DNA of 64,000 nt from Methanocalculus natronophilus (GCF_038751955.1 NZ_JBCEXH010000002.1:124001-188000), one strand, 5' to 3'; counted from the stretch's first letter, positions 25,102 to 33,277 are shown. Translations and numbers: made by a program. Notes: generated by a model from the sequence alone, not told the origin.

Positions 25102-26221
25102 AGAAGCAGTTGTTCGTATCCTGAAAGAAGAGGAGATCGGGCTCATCTCCCACCTCCCCTGTGACCGTGCCGGTCTGCTCTGTTCGATGATCACCAGCAT
25201 GTCGCCGCATGTCCCCCTGCTTCGTGAGGAGGACGGGGTCGGAGTCTCGGCAGGAGCGTACCTGGCAGGTATCAAACCAGCCATGGTAATCCAGAGCTCA
25301 GGACTTGGAAACATGCTCAACGCCCTCCTCTCACTCCATGGAACATTCCACCTTCCCCTTCCGATCATCACAAGCTGGCGGGGGGTATACCAGGAAGCAA
25401 TTCCGGCACAGGTTCCATTCAATTCCCGCCTTCCTGAAATACTCAGGGGAGCTGGCATCCCCTATGCAACCGTGATGGACGCAGACGAACTCCCCCGCTT
25501 CAGGGAGATGCTCTCGCTCTCTTTTGCAGAGATGACCCCCACTGTCACCCTCATTTCGCCTGCCTGTTTTACCAGTGGAGCGTGTCCCCCTCCCGACTTC
25601 CCTGACCGGAGCAGAACAGTTGCCCCAATCCCCGGATCTGTTCTCAGGACACCGCTGATGACCCGCTACGATGCAATCGCCGCGGTTGCTCCGCACCTGG
25701 GATCAGCCCTCTGCGTCAGCAATATCGGGGTTCCCTCAAAAGAGCTGTATGCCATCTCCGATCGGCCGGAGAACTTCTATATGCTTGGTTCATACACCCA
25801 GGCATCACCGATTGCACTTGGGCTTGCCCTCTCAACAGACCGGGAGGTGGTGGTGATCGACGGCGACGGCTCACTCCTTGGATCCGCAATCCTTCCAGTC
25901 ATTGCTTCGCTTGGACCAAAGAACCTGACCATCATCTGCCTTGATAACGGCACCTTCGGTTCCACCGGCAACCAGATCACCCAGGGGTATGCCACAACCG
26001 ATCTGGCACAGATAGCAGCAGCTGCCGGGATCAGACAGTGCGTGCAGGTGCAGACAGCAGAGGAGCTTGATGCCGCACTCAGGGCAAAGAGGGGCGGCCC
26101 ATGGTTCATCCACGTGATCATCCGGCCTGGCAATGCGGATGTCCCAAATATCCCCCTTTCGCCTATAGAGATCCGGAACCGGTTCATGGAGGCTGCCAGC
26201 ACCACGCCACCCTTCAGATGA
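25094..26221 (+). CDS. comDE: Sulfopyruvate decarboxylase, fused alpha and beta subunits
   Basis: 375 residues from ATG 25094 (GGAGAAG upstream). Residues 1-165 are the ComD half (LPCDRAGLLCSMI; EEDGVGVSAGAYLAG with the catalytic Glu). Residues about 190-375 are the ComE half with the thiamine-diphosphate motif VVIDGDGSLLG ... LDNGTFGSTGN. The enzyme decarboxylates sulfopyruvate to sulfoacetaldehyde. Methanocaldococcus encodes two separate subunits, whereas fusions are usual with the cysteate synthase route. Ends 8 bp inside the convergent AEC transporter gene. Confidence 0.95.
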   Translation: MSEEAVVRILKEEEIGLISHLPCDRAGLLCSMITSMSPHVPLLREEDGVGVSAGAYLAGIKPAMVIQSSGLGNMLNALLSLHGTFHLPLPIITSWRGVYQEAIPAQVPFNSRLPEILRGAGIPYATVMDADELPRFREMLSLSFAEMTPTVTLISPACFTSGACPPPDFPDRSRTVAPIPGSVLRTPLMTRYDAIAAVAPHLGSALCVSNIGVPSKELYAISDRPENFYMLGSYTQASPIALGLALSTDREVVVIDGDGSLLGSAILPVIASLGPKNLTIICLDNGTFGSTGNQITQGYATTDLAQIAAAAGIRQCVQVQTAEELDAALRAKRGGPWFIHVIIRPGNADVPNIPLSPIEIRNRFMEAASTTPPFR

Positions 26222-27134
26222 GCAGCAGGGTGATTACCGGTATCGTCAGAAGCGATACGATTGTCGAGAGAAAGACGAGCTGGGAGGCAAACCGCTCGTC
26301 TGATCCATAGATATCTGCAAAGATCACCGTCATCGATCCAACCGGCATTGCGGCAAGCAGGACGAGGATTCCCAGAACAAGCGGGTCATCGATGAGCGGG
26401 GAGAGGAGGAGGTATGTGCCGGCAGGCAGCAGAAGAAGCCTGAGTGCTGCCCCGGTGAAGACGGTTCTATCACCAATCATCTCCCGTACCGGAAACGTGG
26501 CAAGGAAGGAGCCGACGATCAGCATGGCAAGCGGTGTCGTCAGGTCGCCAAGGAGCCGCATCGCATCGATTGCGGGAGATGGTATCCGGATCTCAAGCAG
26601 GAAGAGCGCAAGGCCCAGGAGAGAGGCCGTGATACCAGGATTGACCAGGAGTTTCAGATTGAACTCGTACCTGCCGGTGATCATCACGATCCCGGCAGAG
26701 AAGATGAGGAGATTGAAGATCAGGTTGGCTATTGCCACATAGAAGATGCTCTCCGGGCCAAAGAGGGCAGCAGCTATTGGAAAACCCATGAACCCGATAT
26801 TGCCAAAGAGGATGCCAAACGAGAAGACCCCGCGGCGCATCTCTCCCATCGTGAAGAGGCTGCTTCCGATATATGCCACAATGACTGCAAAGAGGTAGAA
26901 GACGACGACCCCAATGCAGAAGATGAGGGTATTTGAGAGGAGGGCAGCAGACGGCGGTATCTGCATCGAGACGATAATGAGTGCAGGAATTGAGACATTT
27001 AAGAGAAATAGCGATATTTTATGGGTTGCGTGCCGGTCAAGGATACCAAGACGGTATGCGGCGTAGCCGGTTGCAATGAGGATCATAAGAACTGCAACCG
27101 GGTCAATTATCATGAGAAATTCCGCCAGCACCAC
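26214..27134 (-). CDS. AEC (auxin efflux carrier) family transporter
   Basis: 306 residues with about ten membrane helices in two inverted five-helix repeats. Typical family features are GILDRHATHKISLFLLNVSIPALI at the N-terminus and the PLAMLIVGSFLA and AAMPVGSMTVIFADIYGSD segments in the second half. Members export organic acids or malonate; the substrate is not predictable. The start is GTG 27134 with GAGGTG upstream, or ATG 27113. It is convergent with comDE and divergent from the flavoprotein at 27241. Confidence 0.9.
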   Translation of the reverse strand: MVLAEFLMIIDPVAVLMILIATGYAAYRLGILDRHATHKISLFLLNVSIPALIIVSMQIPPSAALLSNTLIFCIGVVVFYLFAVIVAYIGSSLFTMGEMRRGVFSFGILFGNIGFMGFPIAAALFGPESIFYVAIANLIFNLLIFSAGIVMITGRYEFNLKLLVNPGITASLLGLALFLLEIRIPSPAIDAMRLLGDLTTPLAMLIVGSFLATFPVREMIGDRTVFTGAALRLLLLPAGTYLLLSPLIDDPLVLGILVLLAAMPVGSMTVIFADIYGSDERFASQLVFLSTIVSLLTIPVITLLLI

Positions 27135-27207
27135 CTACACCTCAAAAGAACCATTGCACCTGATCAGACAATTGGTTTTTGCTCAAGAGAAGAGAAGAAT
27201 GCAAAAG

Positions 27208-27220
27208 TTTCTTTATCAAT
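27208..27220 (+). promoter_or_regulatory. TATA-like box for the iron-sulfur flavoprotein
   Basis: TTTCTTTATCAAT sits 21-33 nt before ATG 27241. With no ribosome binding site in between, a leaderless transcript is likely. Confidence 0.4.
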
Positions 27221-27240
27221 ACAGGCGATCATCAACTGGT

Positions 27241-27861
27241 ATGACAATCAGGGTTCTCGCCTTTGCAGGCTCACCCCGCCGCCACGGCAACTCCGAGACA
27301 CTTCTTGACTGGGTGCTTGACCGGATGCAGCAGGAGCAGGATACAGATGTTTTGAAGTATGCACTCACTGAGATCACGATCGCCCCCTGTAAAGGCTGCA
27401 ATGCCTGTGAAAAACTAAATACCTGTGTCCAGAAGGATGATCTCGTCTGGGTTGAGGAGAAGATTCTCGAAGCCGACATCATCATCCTCTCCGCACCCAT
27501 CTTCTGCATGGGTATTGCGGCACAGGCAAAGGCCCTCATTGACCGGGCACAGGTCTTCCGCTCCCGGAAATATGTCCTGAAACTGCCTGTTGTGCCGGCT
27601 GAACGGAAGGGAAAGCGGATTGGGATCTTCCTTGCATCTGCGGGCCAGGACTGGGATTTTGTCTTTGATGCTGCAGTTCCTTCCGTGAAATGCCTCTTCA
27701 ATGTCATTGATGTGAAGAACAAGGATATCCGGTACCTGATGGTGAATAATGTCGATGAGAAGGGTGCGGTCAATGATCACCCGACTGCACAGAAAGATGC
27801 TCGTGCACTTGCAGATGAGGTGATCGCCACGATGCGGGAGATGAAGGGAGAGAGCCAGTGA
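27241..27861 (+). CDS. Iron-sulfur flavoprotein (Isf family)
   Basis: 206 residues from ATG 27241; longer upstream frames lack family similarity. The FMN loop is AGSPRRHGNSETLLDWVL. The compact cluster motif has cysteines 50, 53, 56 and 62 (CKGCNACEKLNTC), the 4Fe-4S site of Methanosarcina Isf. The second flavin contact is SAPIFCMGIAAQAKALIDRAQ. Isf proteins are dimeric electron carriers implicated in oxygen and peroxide reduction. Followed after 31 bp by a related gene, so the pair probably arose by duplication. Confidence 0.92.
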   Translation: MTIRVLAFAGSPRRHGNSETLLDWVLDRMQQEQDTDVLKYALTEITIAPCKGCNACEKLNTCVQKDDLVWVEEKILEADIIILSAPIFCMGIAAQAKALIDRAQVFRSRKYVLKLPVVPAERKGKRIGIFLASAGQDWDFVFDAAVPSVKCLFNVIDVKNKDIRYLMVNNVDEKGAVNDHPTAQKDARALADEVIATMREMKGESQ

Positions 27862-27892
27862 TGCTTGAGAAGTGCATGAAGGGAGGCGGGCT

Positions 27893-28483
27893 ATGAAAGC
27901 CCTTGGGATATCGGGAAGCCCGAGGCGCCGGGGCAATACCGAGATGCTTCTTGATGCGTTTCTTGCGGGGGCGGAGGAGGCGGGTGCTGATTGTGAAAAG
28001 ATCGTCCTCTGCGATCTTGAGTTTTCGTCCTGCAAAGGATGCAATGCATGCCACAAGACCGGTGAATGTATCGTCGAAGACGATCTGACCCCGATATTTG
28101 AGGAGATCCTGGAAGCAGGGATCGTTGCCCTTGCCTCTCCCATCTATTCGATGAGCGTGACAGCGGAACTAAAAGCGTTTATCGACCGTGGCCAGGTCTT
28201 CTGGGCACGGAAGTTTATCCTGAAGGATCTCTTTTTTGACGAGGAGCATACCCGGCAGCACAGGGGAGTCTTCATCTCGACAGCTGGCCAGGACTGGGAT
28301 CATGTCTTTGACGCGGCATACCCGGTGATTACCGCATTCTTCAATGACATCGGGTTTGCCTATAGAGACAATATCACAGCCGGCAACATGGACGGCTATA
28401 AGGGGATCAAAGCTCACCCGACAGCGCTTACGGAAGCAGAGGAGAGGGGGAGAAAGATTGTGGGGGAACTGGAGAGAGTTTGA
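27893..28483 (+). CDS. Iron-sulfur flavoprotein (Isf family), second copy
   Basis: 196 residues from ATG 27893 with GGGAGG upstream. FMN loop ISGSPRRRGNTEMLLDAFL; cysteines 47, 50, 53 and 59 (CKGCNACHKTGEC) form the cluster motif; flavin contact SPIYSMSVTAELKAFIDRGQ. Shares the GQDWD(F/H)VFDAA segment with its upstream neighbour, so they are paralogues. Electron-transfer role inferred from family. Its 3' end overlaps the broken vapC gene on the other strand by 70 bp. Confidence 0.92.
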   Translation: MKALGISGSPRRRGNTEMLLDAFLAGAEEAGADCEKIVLCDLEFSSCKGCNACHKTGECIVEDDLTPIFEEILEAGIVALASPIYSMSVTAELKAFIDRGQVFWARKFILKDLFFDEEHTRQHRGVFISTAGQDWDHVFDAAYPVITAFFNDIGFAYRDNITAGNMDGYKGIKAHPTALTEAEERGRKIVGELERV

Positions 28484-28889
28484 TTATTATCCTGGCAGAT
28501 AGCGTTATCCGGAGAATGGATTAGAATAACCAAATCCGGAACGCCATTGAAATCCTTCTCATTACGGGTAATGAGTATTGCATGTAATGATAACGCAGAA
28601 GCAGCAATAACCGCGTCAGGAAGTGAGATATCGGTATTTGTTCGGATACCGATGGCACTCTCTGCAATTGCACGAGTCAAAGGGAGGCACCATGCACAGT
28701 TAAGAAGCCTCTTTGCTTTTTCCAGACCGTCAGGGGTATGCCAATTCCACCCAGGAAGCTCAATTCGGGTTATTATTGAAATATAAAAGATTCCAGAATG
28801 ACTCTTTCAATAAACGATCTCTCTTCATCTGGAATAGCTCCAGCCAGATAATAGATTAGAATATTTGTATCAAGCAGGTATGAGTTCAT
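28414..28889 (-). pseudogene. vapC: VapC-type PIN-domain toxin with a one-base frameshift
   Basis: The first frame reads MNSYLLDTNILIYYLAG.. and stops at 28773 after 38 residues. A second frame continues as FYISIITRIELPGWNW.. with LPDAVIAASAL and TRNEKDF. Together they form a complete PIN domain with the catalytic acids (Asp7, Glu of RIEL, Asp of LPDAV, Asp of EKDF). Adding one T to the four-T run (A4 at 28785-28788 on the plus strand) restores one frame. The start overlaps vapB by ATGA. It is either an inactivated toxin or a homopolymer sequencing error. The 3' end runs into the flavoprotein gene. Confidence 0.85.
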
Positions 28890-29071
28890 ATGCGGTTCCA
28901 TTCTCTACGAAGTGACCGGGCAACCTCATCCGGGTTTTTGATGATGTCACGATAAATTCCATAGTATTCCTGAGGATTGCAGGGTGAAATCCGGGGTTTC
29001 TGTACCTGGAGCGTCTGCTTCCAGAGTTCTATTGGAATGATGACACTTTTTTTTGTGACCGCTTGCGTCAT
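28886..29071 (-). CDS. vapB: VapB-like antitoxin
   Basis: 61 residues from ATG 29071 (another ATG two codons upstream). A short N-terminal strand TKKSVIIPIELW is followed by a C-terminal helical tail NPDEVARSLRREWNRI, as in antitoxins that wrap around PIN toxins. The stop codon overlaps the vapC start, the classic antitoxin-first arrangement. No family name recognised with certainty; the assignment rests on size and position. Confidence 0.68.
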   Translation of the reverse strand: MTQAVTKKSVIIPIELWKQTLQVQKPRISPCNPQEYYGIYRDIIKNPDEVARSLRREWNRI

Positions 29072-29313
29072 ACACATCCTGGATCTCGTTCATTATATTC
29101 CTGCTATTGCTTCGGGAGAGTATATTTATCCCGATGTACCATTGATCAATCTCGTTGGTAACCTAAGCTGTGATGATCAAAGGAATCAGGAGATACGAGA
29201 GCTATCAAAACTCAGATTAGCAACATACAAGCTGAGAAGAGATTCGGGCGTACCGGTATGGTAGCGAGAACAACTCCTCGATCATTTCATAACCATGGAA
29301 TACGCATTTCTTC

Positions 29314-29658
29314 ATGGCAGGGGGCAAGTCAGTGAATATAATCGAAAAGAGGGGGACCAGATCCCTCCATCAAAGGGAGATTATAAACAGGCTGAAACAA
29401 GAGATGCCAACACTTCAAAGACGATTTGGCATCAAAAGGATCGGATTGTTTGGGTCATATGCACGGGATGAAGCCGGTGAGATAAGTGATATCGATCTTC
29501 TGGTCTCTTTTGAAGAGGAGAAAGAGCGTTTCCGTACATTTATGCAATGTATTTTTTATCTTGAGGATATTTTCGGCAAAAACGTCGAGCTTATCGCAGA
29601 ACATGCACTCGATTCCAGAATCCGACCGGTCGTTATTGATGAGGTGATCTGGATTTGA
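29314..29658 (+). CDS. mntA: MNT-type nucleotidyltransferase (antitoxin of HEPN/MNT pair)
   Basis: 114 residues. FGIKRIGLFGSYARDEAGEISD then IDLLV contains the GSx(9-11)DxD metal-binding signature of minimal nucleotidyltransferases, with a further acidic residue in NVELIAE. Such proteins neutralise HepT toxins by AMPylating them. The start is uncertain (ATG 29314 or GTG 29332). It ends in a TTGA overlap with the HEPN gene. Low-GC codon use compared with neighbours fits acquisition by transfer. Confidence 0.9.
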   Translation: MAGGKSVNIIEKRGTRSLHQREIINRLKQEMPTLQRRFGIKRIGLFGSYARDEAGEISDIDLLVSFEEEKERFRTFMQCIFYLEDIFGKNVELIAEHALDSRIRPVVIDEVIWI

Positions 29659-29981
29659 AGACAGATGCCTTTTATATCAGCCATATTCTCCATGAGATTG
29701 ATTACATCCAGAAGAAATGTAAAGATAAAACCATTGATGACCTCTATTCAGACGAAGATCTTCAACATATCATATCCCGTGCATTGGAAATCATTGGCGA
29801 AGCGTCAAAAAATATCTCTCCTGAGATGAAGAGCGCTCATGATCACATTCCCTGGAAAGAGATGAGTGGGATACGGGACAAGATCATTCACAGCTATTTT
29901 TCAATCAACTGGATTATAGTATGGGACGTTATCACTCATGAGATAGGGGATTTAAAACGCCAGCTTACAGAGATTCAATAA
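29655..29981 (+). CDS. hepT: HEPN-domain RNase toxin (HepT-like, DUF86)
   Basis: 108 residues, all helical, with the catalytic RX4HXY motif in GIRDKIIHSYFSINWIIVW near residue 73. The TTG start at 29655 overlaps the mntA stop, and GGTGATC lies upstream. HepT cleaves or modifies RNA and is controlled by MntA through AMPylation near the HXY tyrosine. The conserved RALEIIGEASKNIS helix is intact, so the pair looks functional, unlike the neighbouring vapBC. Confidence 0.92.
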   Translation: MKTDAFYISHILHEIDYIQKKCKDKTIDDLYSDEDLQHIISRALEIIGEASKNISPEMKSAHDHIPWKEMSGIRDKIIHSYFSINWIIVWDVITHEIGDLKRQLTEIQ

Positions 29982-29987
29982 AATAAA

Positions 29988-30030
<43 letters not shown>

Positions 30031-30069
30031 TAATCCCCTATTCCTCAATCCCCGCACCATCTCTACCAT

Positions 30070-30753
30070 CTACAGGTAATACAGCCCAAGGAACAGCGCA
30101 GCAAACGAGGCTCCGATCAGGGCGACAAAGATGCCTTTATTCCAGGCAAGCACCTTCCTCCCGTCAAGGGGTCCGAATGGGAGCATATTGAATGCAGCAA
30201 GCATCGCATTGATCTTGACACCGACAGCACCAACAAGGAGGACAAACGATCCGAGATCAAACCAGATCGCGGCTGCGGCAAGAAGCGCAAACGGGATGAG
30301 CAGGATCAGGTTTGTTATCGGTCCTGCTGCAGATATAATTCCGTTTTCACGTTTTGAGAGGGATGGGCCATAGATCATCGTTGCACCGGGTGCGGCAAAG
30401 ACAACACCAACAAGAGCCGCAATGGCAACCGCAACAAGCAGCATCTGGTTGTCTTTCCGAAACTCCGCCCAGTACCCATACCGCACCGCTGTGAACTTGT
30501 GGGCGAGTTCATGGAGCACAAACCCGACCCCGACTGTGATCAGTGAGAGGATGAAGAGGAGGGCTGCTGTCCCGGGATTGACACCTGTGAACGAGAACCC
30601 GCCGATGAGCGCGATCGTGAAGGCAATCGCAAGGGCTATCCACGCGATTCCAAGATCCCTCCGCTCATGTTCCGATATACGATTCAGCATAACAATATAT
30701 TGACTGGTGACGTGATAGGGTTTCTCATCAGGATCATGGCTCTCATCCATCAT
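30070..30753 (-). CDS. M50 family (site-2 protease-like) membrane metalloprotease
   Basis: 227 residues with about five membrane helices. The zinc motif HELAHKF sits at about residue 87, and the third ligand region is NMLPFGPLDGRKV near residue 192, the S2P NxxPxxxLDG motif. GPITNLILLIPFALL fits the family core. It cleaves substrates inside the membrane; the natural substrate is unknown. The N-terminal 30 residues are hydrophilic. Convergent with hepT across the GA repeat. Confidence 0.92.
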   Translation of the reverse strand: MMDESHDPDEKPYHVTSQYIVMLNRISEHERRDLGIAWIALAIAFTIALIGGFSFTGVNPGTAALLFILSLITVGVGFVLHELAHKFTAVRYGYWAEFRKDNQMLLVAVAIAALVGVVFAAPGATMIYGPSLSKRENGIISAAGPITNLILLIPFALLAAAAIWFDLGSFVLLVGAVGVKINAMLAAFNMLPFGPLDGRKVLAWNKGIFVALIGASFAALFLGLYYL

Positions 30754-30869
30754 CCATCATACAATTCAACCAATTCCCCGGGTACACCCATGGATCCGGA
30801 TCTATAACATGGGATCAGTACATCTTTTCTCCTCTTCTGCAAAATATCTCTACAGCCTGACGATTCAAA

Positions 30870-31412
30870 ATGAAGACCATGAGAACAATCCCATCCCCCG
30901 GAAAACTCATCTGCATAATCTCCCTCGTTTTGATCACAGGAGCACTCATCGGAACAGCAGGCTGCCTTGGTGATACACGGCTCCCTTTCATGGCACAGCA
31001 GGCGGAAGAGCAGGTGGAGCCTGAGTATGCCCCGGGTGAGATCCCGCTGCTCATTGCAAAGGCTGAAAGGGAGGCACGAGCCGGCTTCGATGCAATCGCA
31101 GAGATACCGGCAGATAAGCGGACATTTGAGAATACCATCCTTGCTTTTGACACCCTGATGACCGGCTATAGTGATGTTGTATTGCCCATACTCCTGGTGG
31201 GGTATGCAAACCCTAATCCAACCGTCCGGGAAGAAGGAAAAGCTGTCAGTGAACCCATCTCGAAATTTTTAAATGAGACATATGGTCGATTGGATCTCTA
31301 TGATGCACTGGCCGATCCGGTTCCCCGGACCGCCGGTGAGAGACAGCTGCAGGATGCTGTTTTGAGAAGATTCGAGAAGCAGGGGCTTAATCCTCCTGAT
31401 GATCAGGTTTGA
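30870..31412 (+). pseudogene. Truncated M3-family oligopeptidase (N-terminal fragment, lipoprotein)
   Basis: 180 residues with a lipoprotein signal (ISLVLITGALIGTAGC, lipobox Cys about residue 32). From residue 50 the sequence (FENTILAFDTLMTGYSDVVLP; GYANPNPTVREEGKAVSEPISKF; LQDAVLRRFEKQGLNPPDD) matches the N-terminal helical region of thimet-type M3 peptidases. The protein stops there. The remaining 450-500 residues with the HEXXH zinc site are absent, and no other frame continues the family. Probably a non-catalytic remnant, though it could still be made as a lipoprotein. Confidence 0.72.
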
Positions 31413-31490
31413 GCGGTTTAGAACCGTATCTCAATCTGGTGGATATTTTTGTTTACAGGACACATAGATACCACAGAAGATAAGAGCAGC

Positions 31491-31524
31491 CACACAGGAG
31501 ATACTGTCACACAGGAGATACAGT
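31491..31524. repeat. Two 17-bp direct repeats in front of dam
   Basis: CACACAGGAGATACTGT is followed immediately by the same unit with one change (AGT at the end). A degenerate earlier copy is visible from about 31458. Each unit contains AGGAG, so the number of units sets ribosome-binding copies before the ATG at 31529. Confidence 0.8.
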
Positions 31525-31528
31525 CACC

Positions 31529-32464
31529 ATGCCAAGGCCAAAACGAATCCCCGGACAGGCGCACCCGTTCCTCAAATGGGCAGGCGGCAAAACGCAGCTT
31601 CTGCCTGAACTCATCTCCCGCCTCCCGCCAGGGATTGCCAGTGGGGAGGTCACCAGATATGTCGAGCCGTTCATCGGGGGAGGGGCGCTCTTCTTTGCCC
31701 TCCACGAGCATCATACCATACAAGAGTCGTATCTCTCTGACGTCAACTGCGAACTCACCCTCTGCTATTCCGTCATCCAGAAGGATGCAGAGGCCCTGAT
31801 CGAGAAACTTGATCACCTGAGATCAGACTATTATTCGCGAGATGAGGAGGAGAGGAAAGCCTTCTATTACGAGATCCGGGACAACTTCAACAGGCAGCTC
31901 TCTGAACTATCGTTTGAAGGATACAACCCGGACTGGATCACTCGTGCTGCATGGATTATCTTTTTAAACCGCACCTGTTTCAACGGGCTCTTCCGGGTAA
32001 ACCAAAAAGGCGGATTCAATGTTCCCTTCGGAAAGTACAAAAACCCCGATATCCTGAATGCCGGGAACCTGCGAAATGTCGCAAAACTCCTTGAAGGTAC
32101 AACAATCAGGCGGGGAGACTTCACCAGCTGCCGGGATGTTGTGGATGAGAAGACGTTTGTCTATTTCGACCCACCCTACCGCCCCCTCAACGAGAAGACT
32201 GCCGTCTTCACCTCATATGCAAAAGACGGGTTTGACGACAGTGACCAAAAGCGGCTTGCTGAATTCTTCCGGGAGCTTGACCGGAGCGGAGCAAAACTCA
32301 TGCTCTCAAATTCAGATCCCAAAAACACCGATCCCGATGATTGCTTCTTTGATGATCTCTACTCCGGATTCACCATCGAACGGGTACCTGCAACACGGAT
32401 GATCAATGCAAATGGTGCGGGCAGGGGTGTAATCAACGAGCTGATCATCACAAATTACCTGTGA
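31529..32464 (+). CDS. dam: Orphan DNA adenine methyltransferase (Dam / D12 class)
   Basis: 311 residues. AdoMet motif I is PFLKWAGGKTQLLPEL at residue 13, and catalytic motif IV is VYFDPPYRP near residue 212. YVEPFIGGGALFFAL and IFLNRTCFNGLFRVN also fit the D12 class, whose members methylate the adenine of GATC or related sites. No restriction endonuclease is next to it, so it is solitary. It lies beside a peptidase remnant and close to two toxin-antitoxin loci, which suggests acquisition with mobile DNA. Confidence 0.94.
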   Translation: MPRPKRIPGQAHPFLKWAGGKTQLLPELISRLPPGIASGEVTRYVEPFIGGGALFFALHEHHTIQESYLSDVNCELTLCYSVIQKDAEALIEKLDHLRSDYYSRDEEERKAFYYEIRDNFNRQLSELSFEGYNPDWITRAAWIIFLNRTCFNGLFRVNQKGGFNVPFGKYKNPDILNAGNLRNVAKLLEGTTIRRGDFTSCRDVVDEKTFVYFDPPYRPLNEKTAVFTSYAKDGFDDSDQKRLAEFFRELDRSGAKLMLSNSDPKNTDPDDCFFDDLYSGFTIERVPATRMINANGAGRGVINELIITNYL

Positions 32465-32525
32465 ACCAGAGATTATCGCTCCATCCCGAATGGCTGAAGG
32501 GCAGAAATTGTACTCAGGAGCAGGC

Positions 32526-32633
32526 TCAGATAATCCCAATAGCAATAAGAATCAAGATAATCCCCCCAATTGCAACCGTCAGCACCCCGGCAATCCCAAG
32601 TGCCAGGTAGAGCAGGGGAAGATACGTATTCAC
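32526..32633 (-). CDS. 35-residue membrane protein at the end of the ATP synthase operon
   Basis: A GTG start overlapping the atpD stop (TAGTG) gives MNTYLPLLYLALGIAGVL then TVAIGGIILILIAIGII: one long hydrophobic helix, or two short ones joined at Gly, and almost no charged residues. It is too short for most gene finders. The translational coupling and lack of a gap support a real product. No ATP synthase subunit of this kind is established in archaea as far as I know. Confidence 0.65.
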   Translation of the reverse strand: MNTYLPLLYLALGIAGVLTVAIGGIILILIAIGII

Positions 32634-33277
32634 TAGGCTTCTGCCTCCTCCCGCCCCTTCGCCCGTTTCCTCCGGAAGAGATCCTCCCGCTCCATCTCCT
32701 CAAGGTAATCCGAGATATACACAATAACCCCTTCCAGCTGGGGGATCAGGATCGACTCAAGGGCATTGGTCCTGCGCCGGACCGAGGCAATCCTGGTCGA
32801 GAGCCTGAGGATCGCTCCTTCCACCTCTGATAACCGGATCGCAGCTTCAATAGCTTCTGAAGCGAGATCAGATGCCCGGTCAAGCCTCCCACCAGCCGCC
32901 ATCAGCCCATACCCCGGCAAGGGATCAGAACGGAACGGGTCAGGAAGATCAAACGCTGGCACGCCGGTACCCATGATGTTCTTTGGAAGAGCCGGGATAT
33001 CCGGGATCGTCCTCTCCAGTGCGGCACAACTCTCCACCTCCCGCCGGGACGCCGCAATCTCCGCAGCAAAGAGAGCAGGGTACGCAGCAGCAAACGCCTC
33101 CTCCATCGATCGCCTGAGATCCTTTCTCTTCTGGACAAGCGAGAAGAACTCCATCACCATCGCATCAAGCTTCTCCCGCAACAGTTCATGCCCTTTCCTG
33201 GCAGTGACAAGCCGCTTCCTCACCTTCAGCAGTTCAAGCAGCGTCGGCCGGGTACCTGCCGGAAGACGCCTGCTCAC
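32633..33277 (-). CDS. atpD: A-type ATP synthase subunit D
   Basis: 214 residues starting at GTG 33277, overlapping the atpB stop (GTGA). The long helical N- and C-terminal arms ([72 protein letters not shown]) form the central-stalk coiled coil homologous to F-type gamma. It rotates inside the A3B3 head. Normal length. Confidence 0.97.
   Translation of the reverse strand: MSRRLPAGTRPTLLELLKVRKRLVTARKGHELLREKLDAMVMEFFSLVQKRKDLRRSMEEAFAAAYPALFAAEIAASRREVESCAALERTIPDIPALPKNIMGTGVPAFDLPDPFRSDPLPGYGLMAAGGRLDRASDLASEAIEAAIRLSEVEGAILRLSTRIASVRRRTNALESILIPQLEGVIVYISDYLEEMEREDLFRRKRAKGREEAEA

Noticed and set aside
24121-25458. Open frame of 445 codons on the minus strand opposite cysteate synthase and comDE
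   Set aside because: It is the antisense of two well-recognised genes, a common effect of the GC-skewed codon usage here. Composition is rich in Cys, Arg and Trp without domain structure.
29295-29400. Alternative frame starting MEYAFLHGRGQVSEY before mntA
   Set aside because: It overlaps the mntA start region in another frame and soon runs through the conserved part of mntA. The nucleotidyltransferase frame is clearly the real one.
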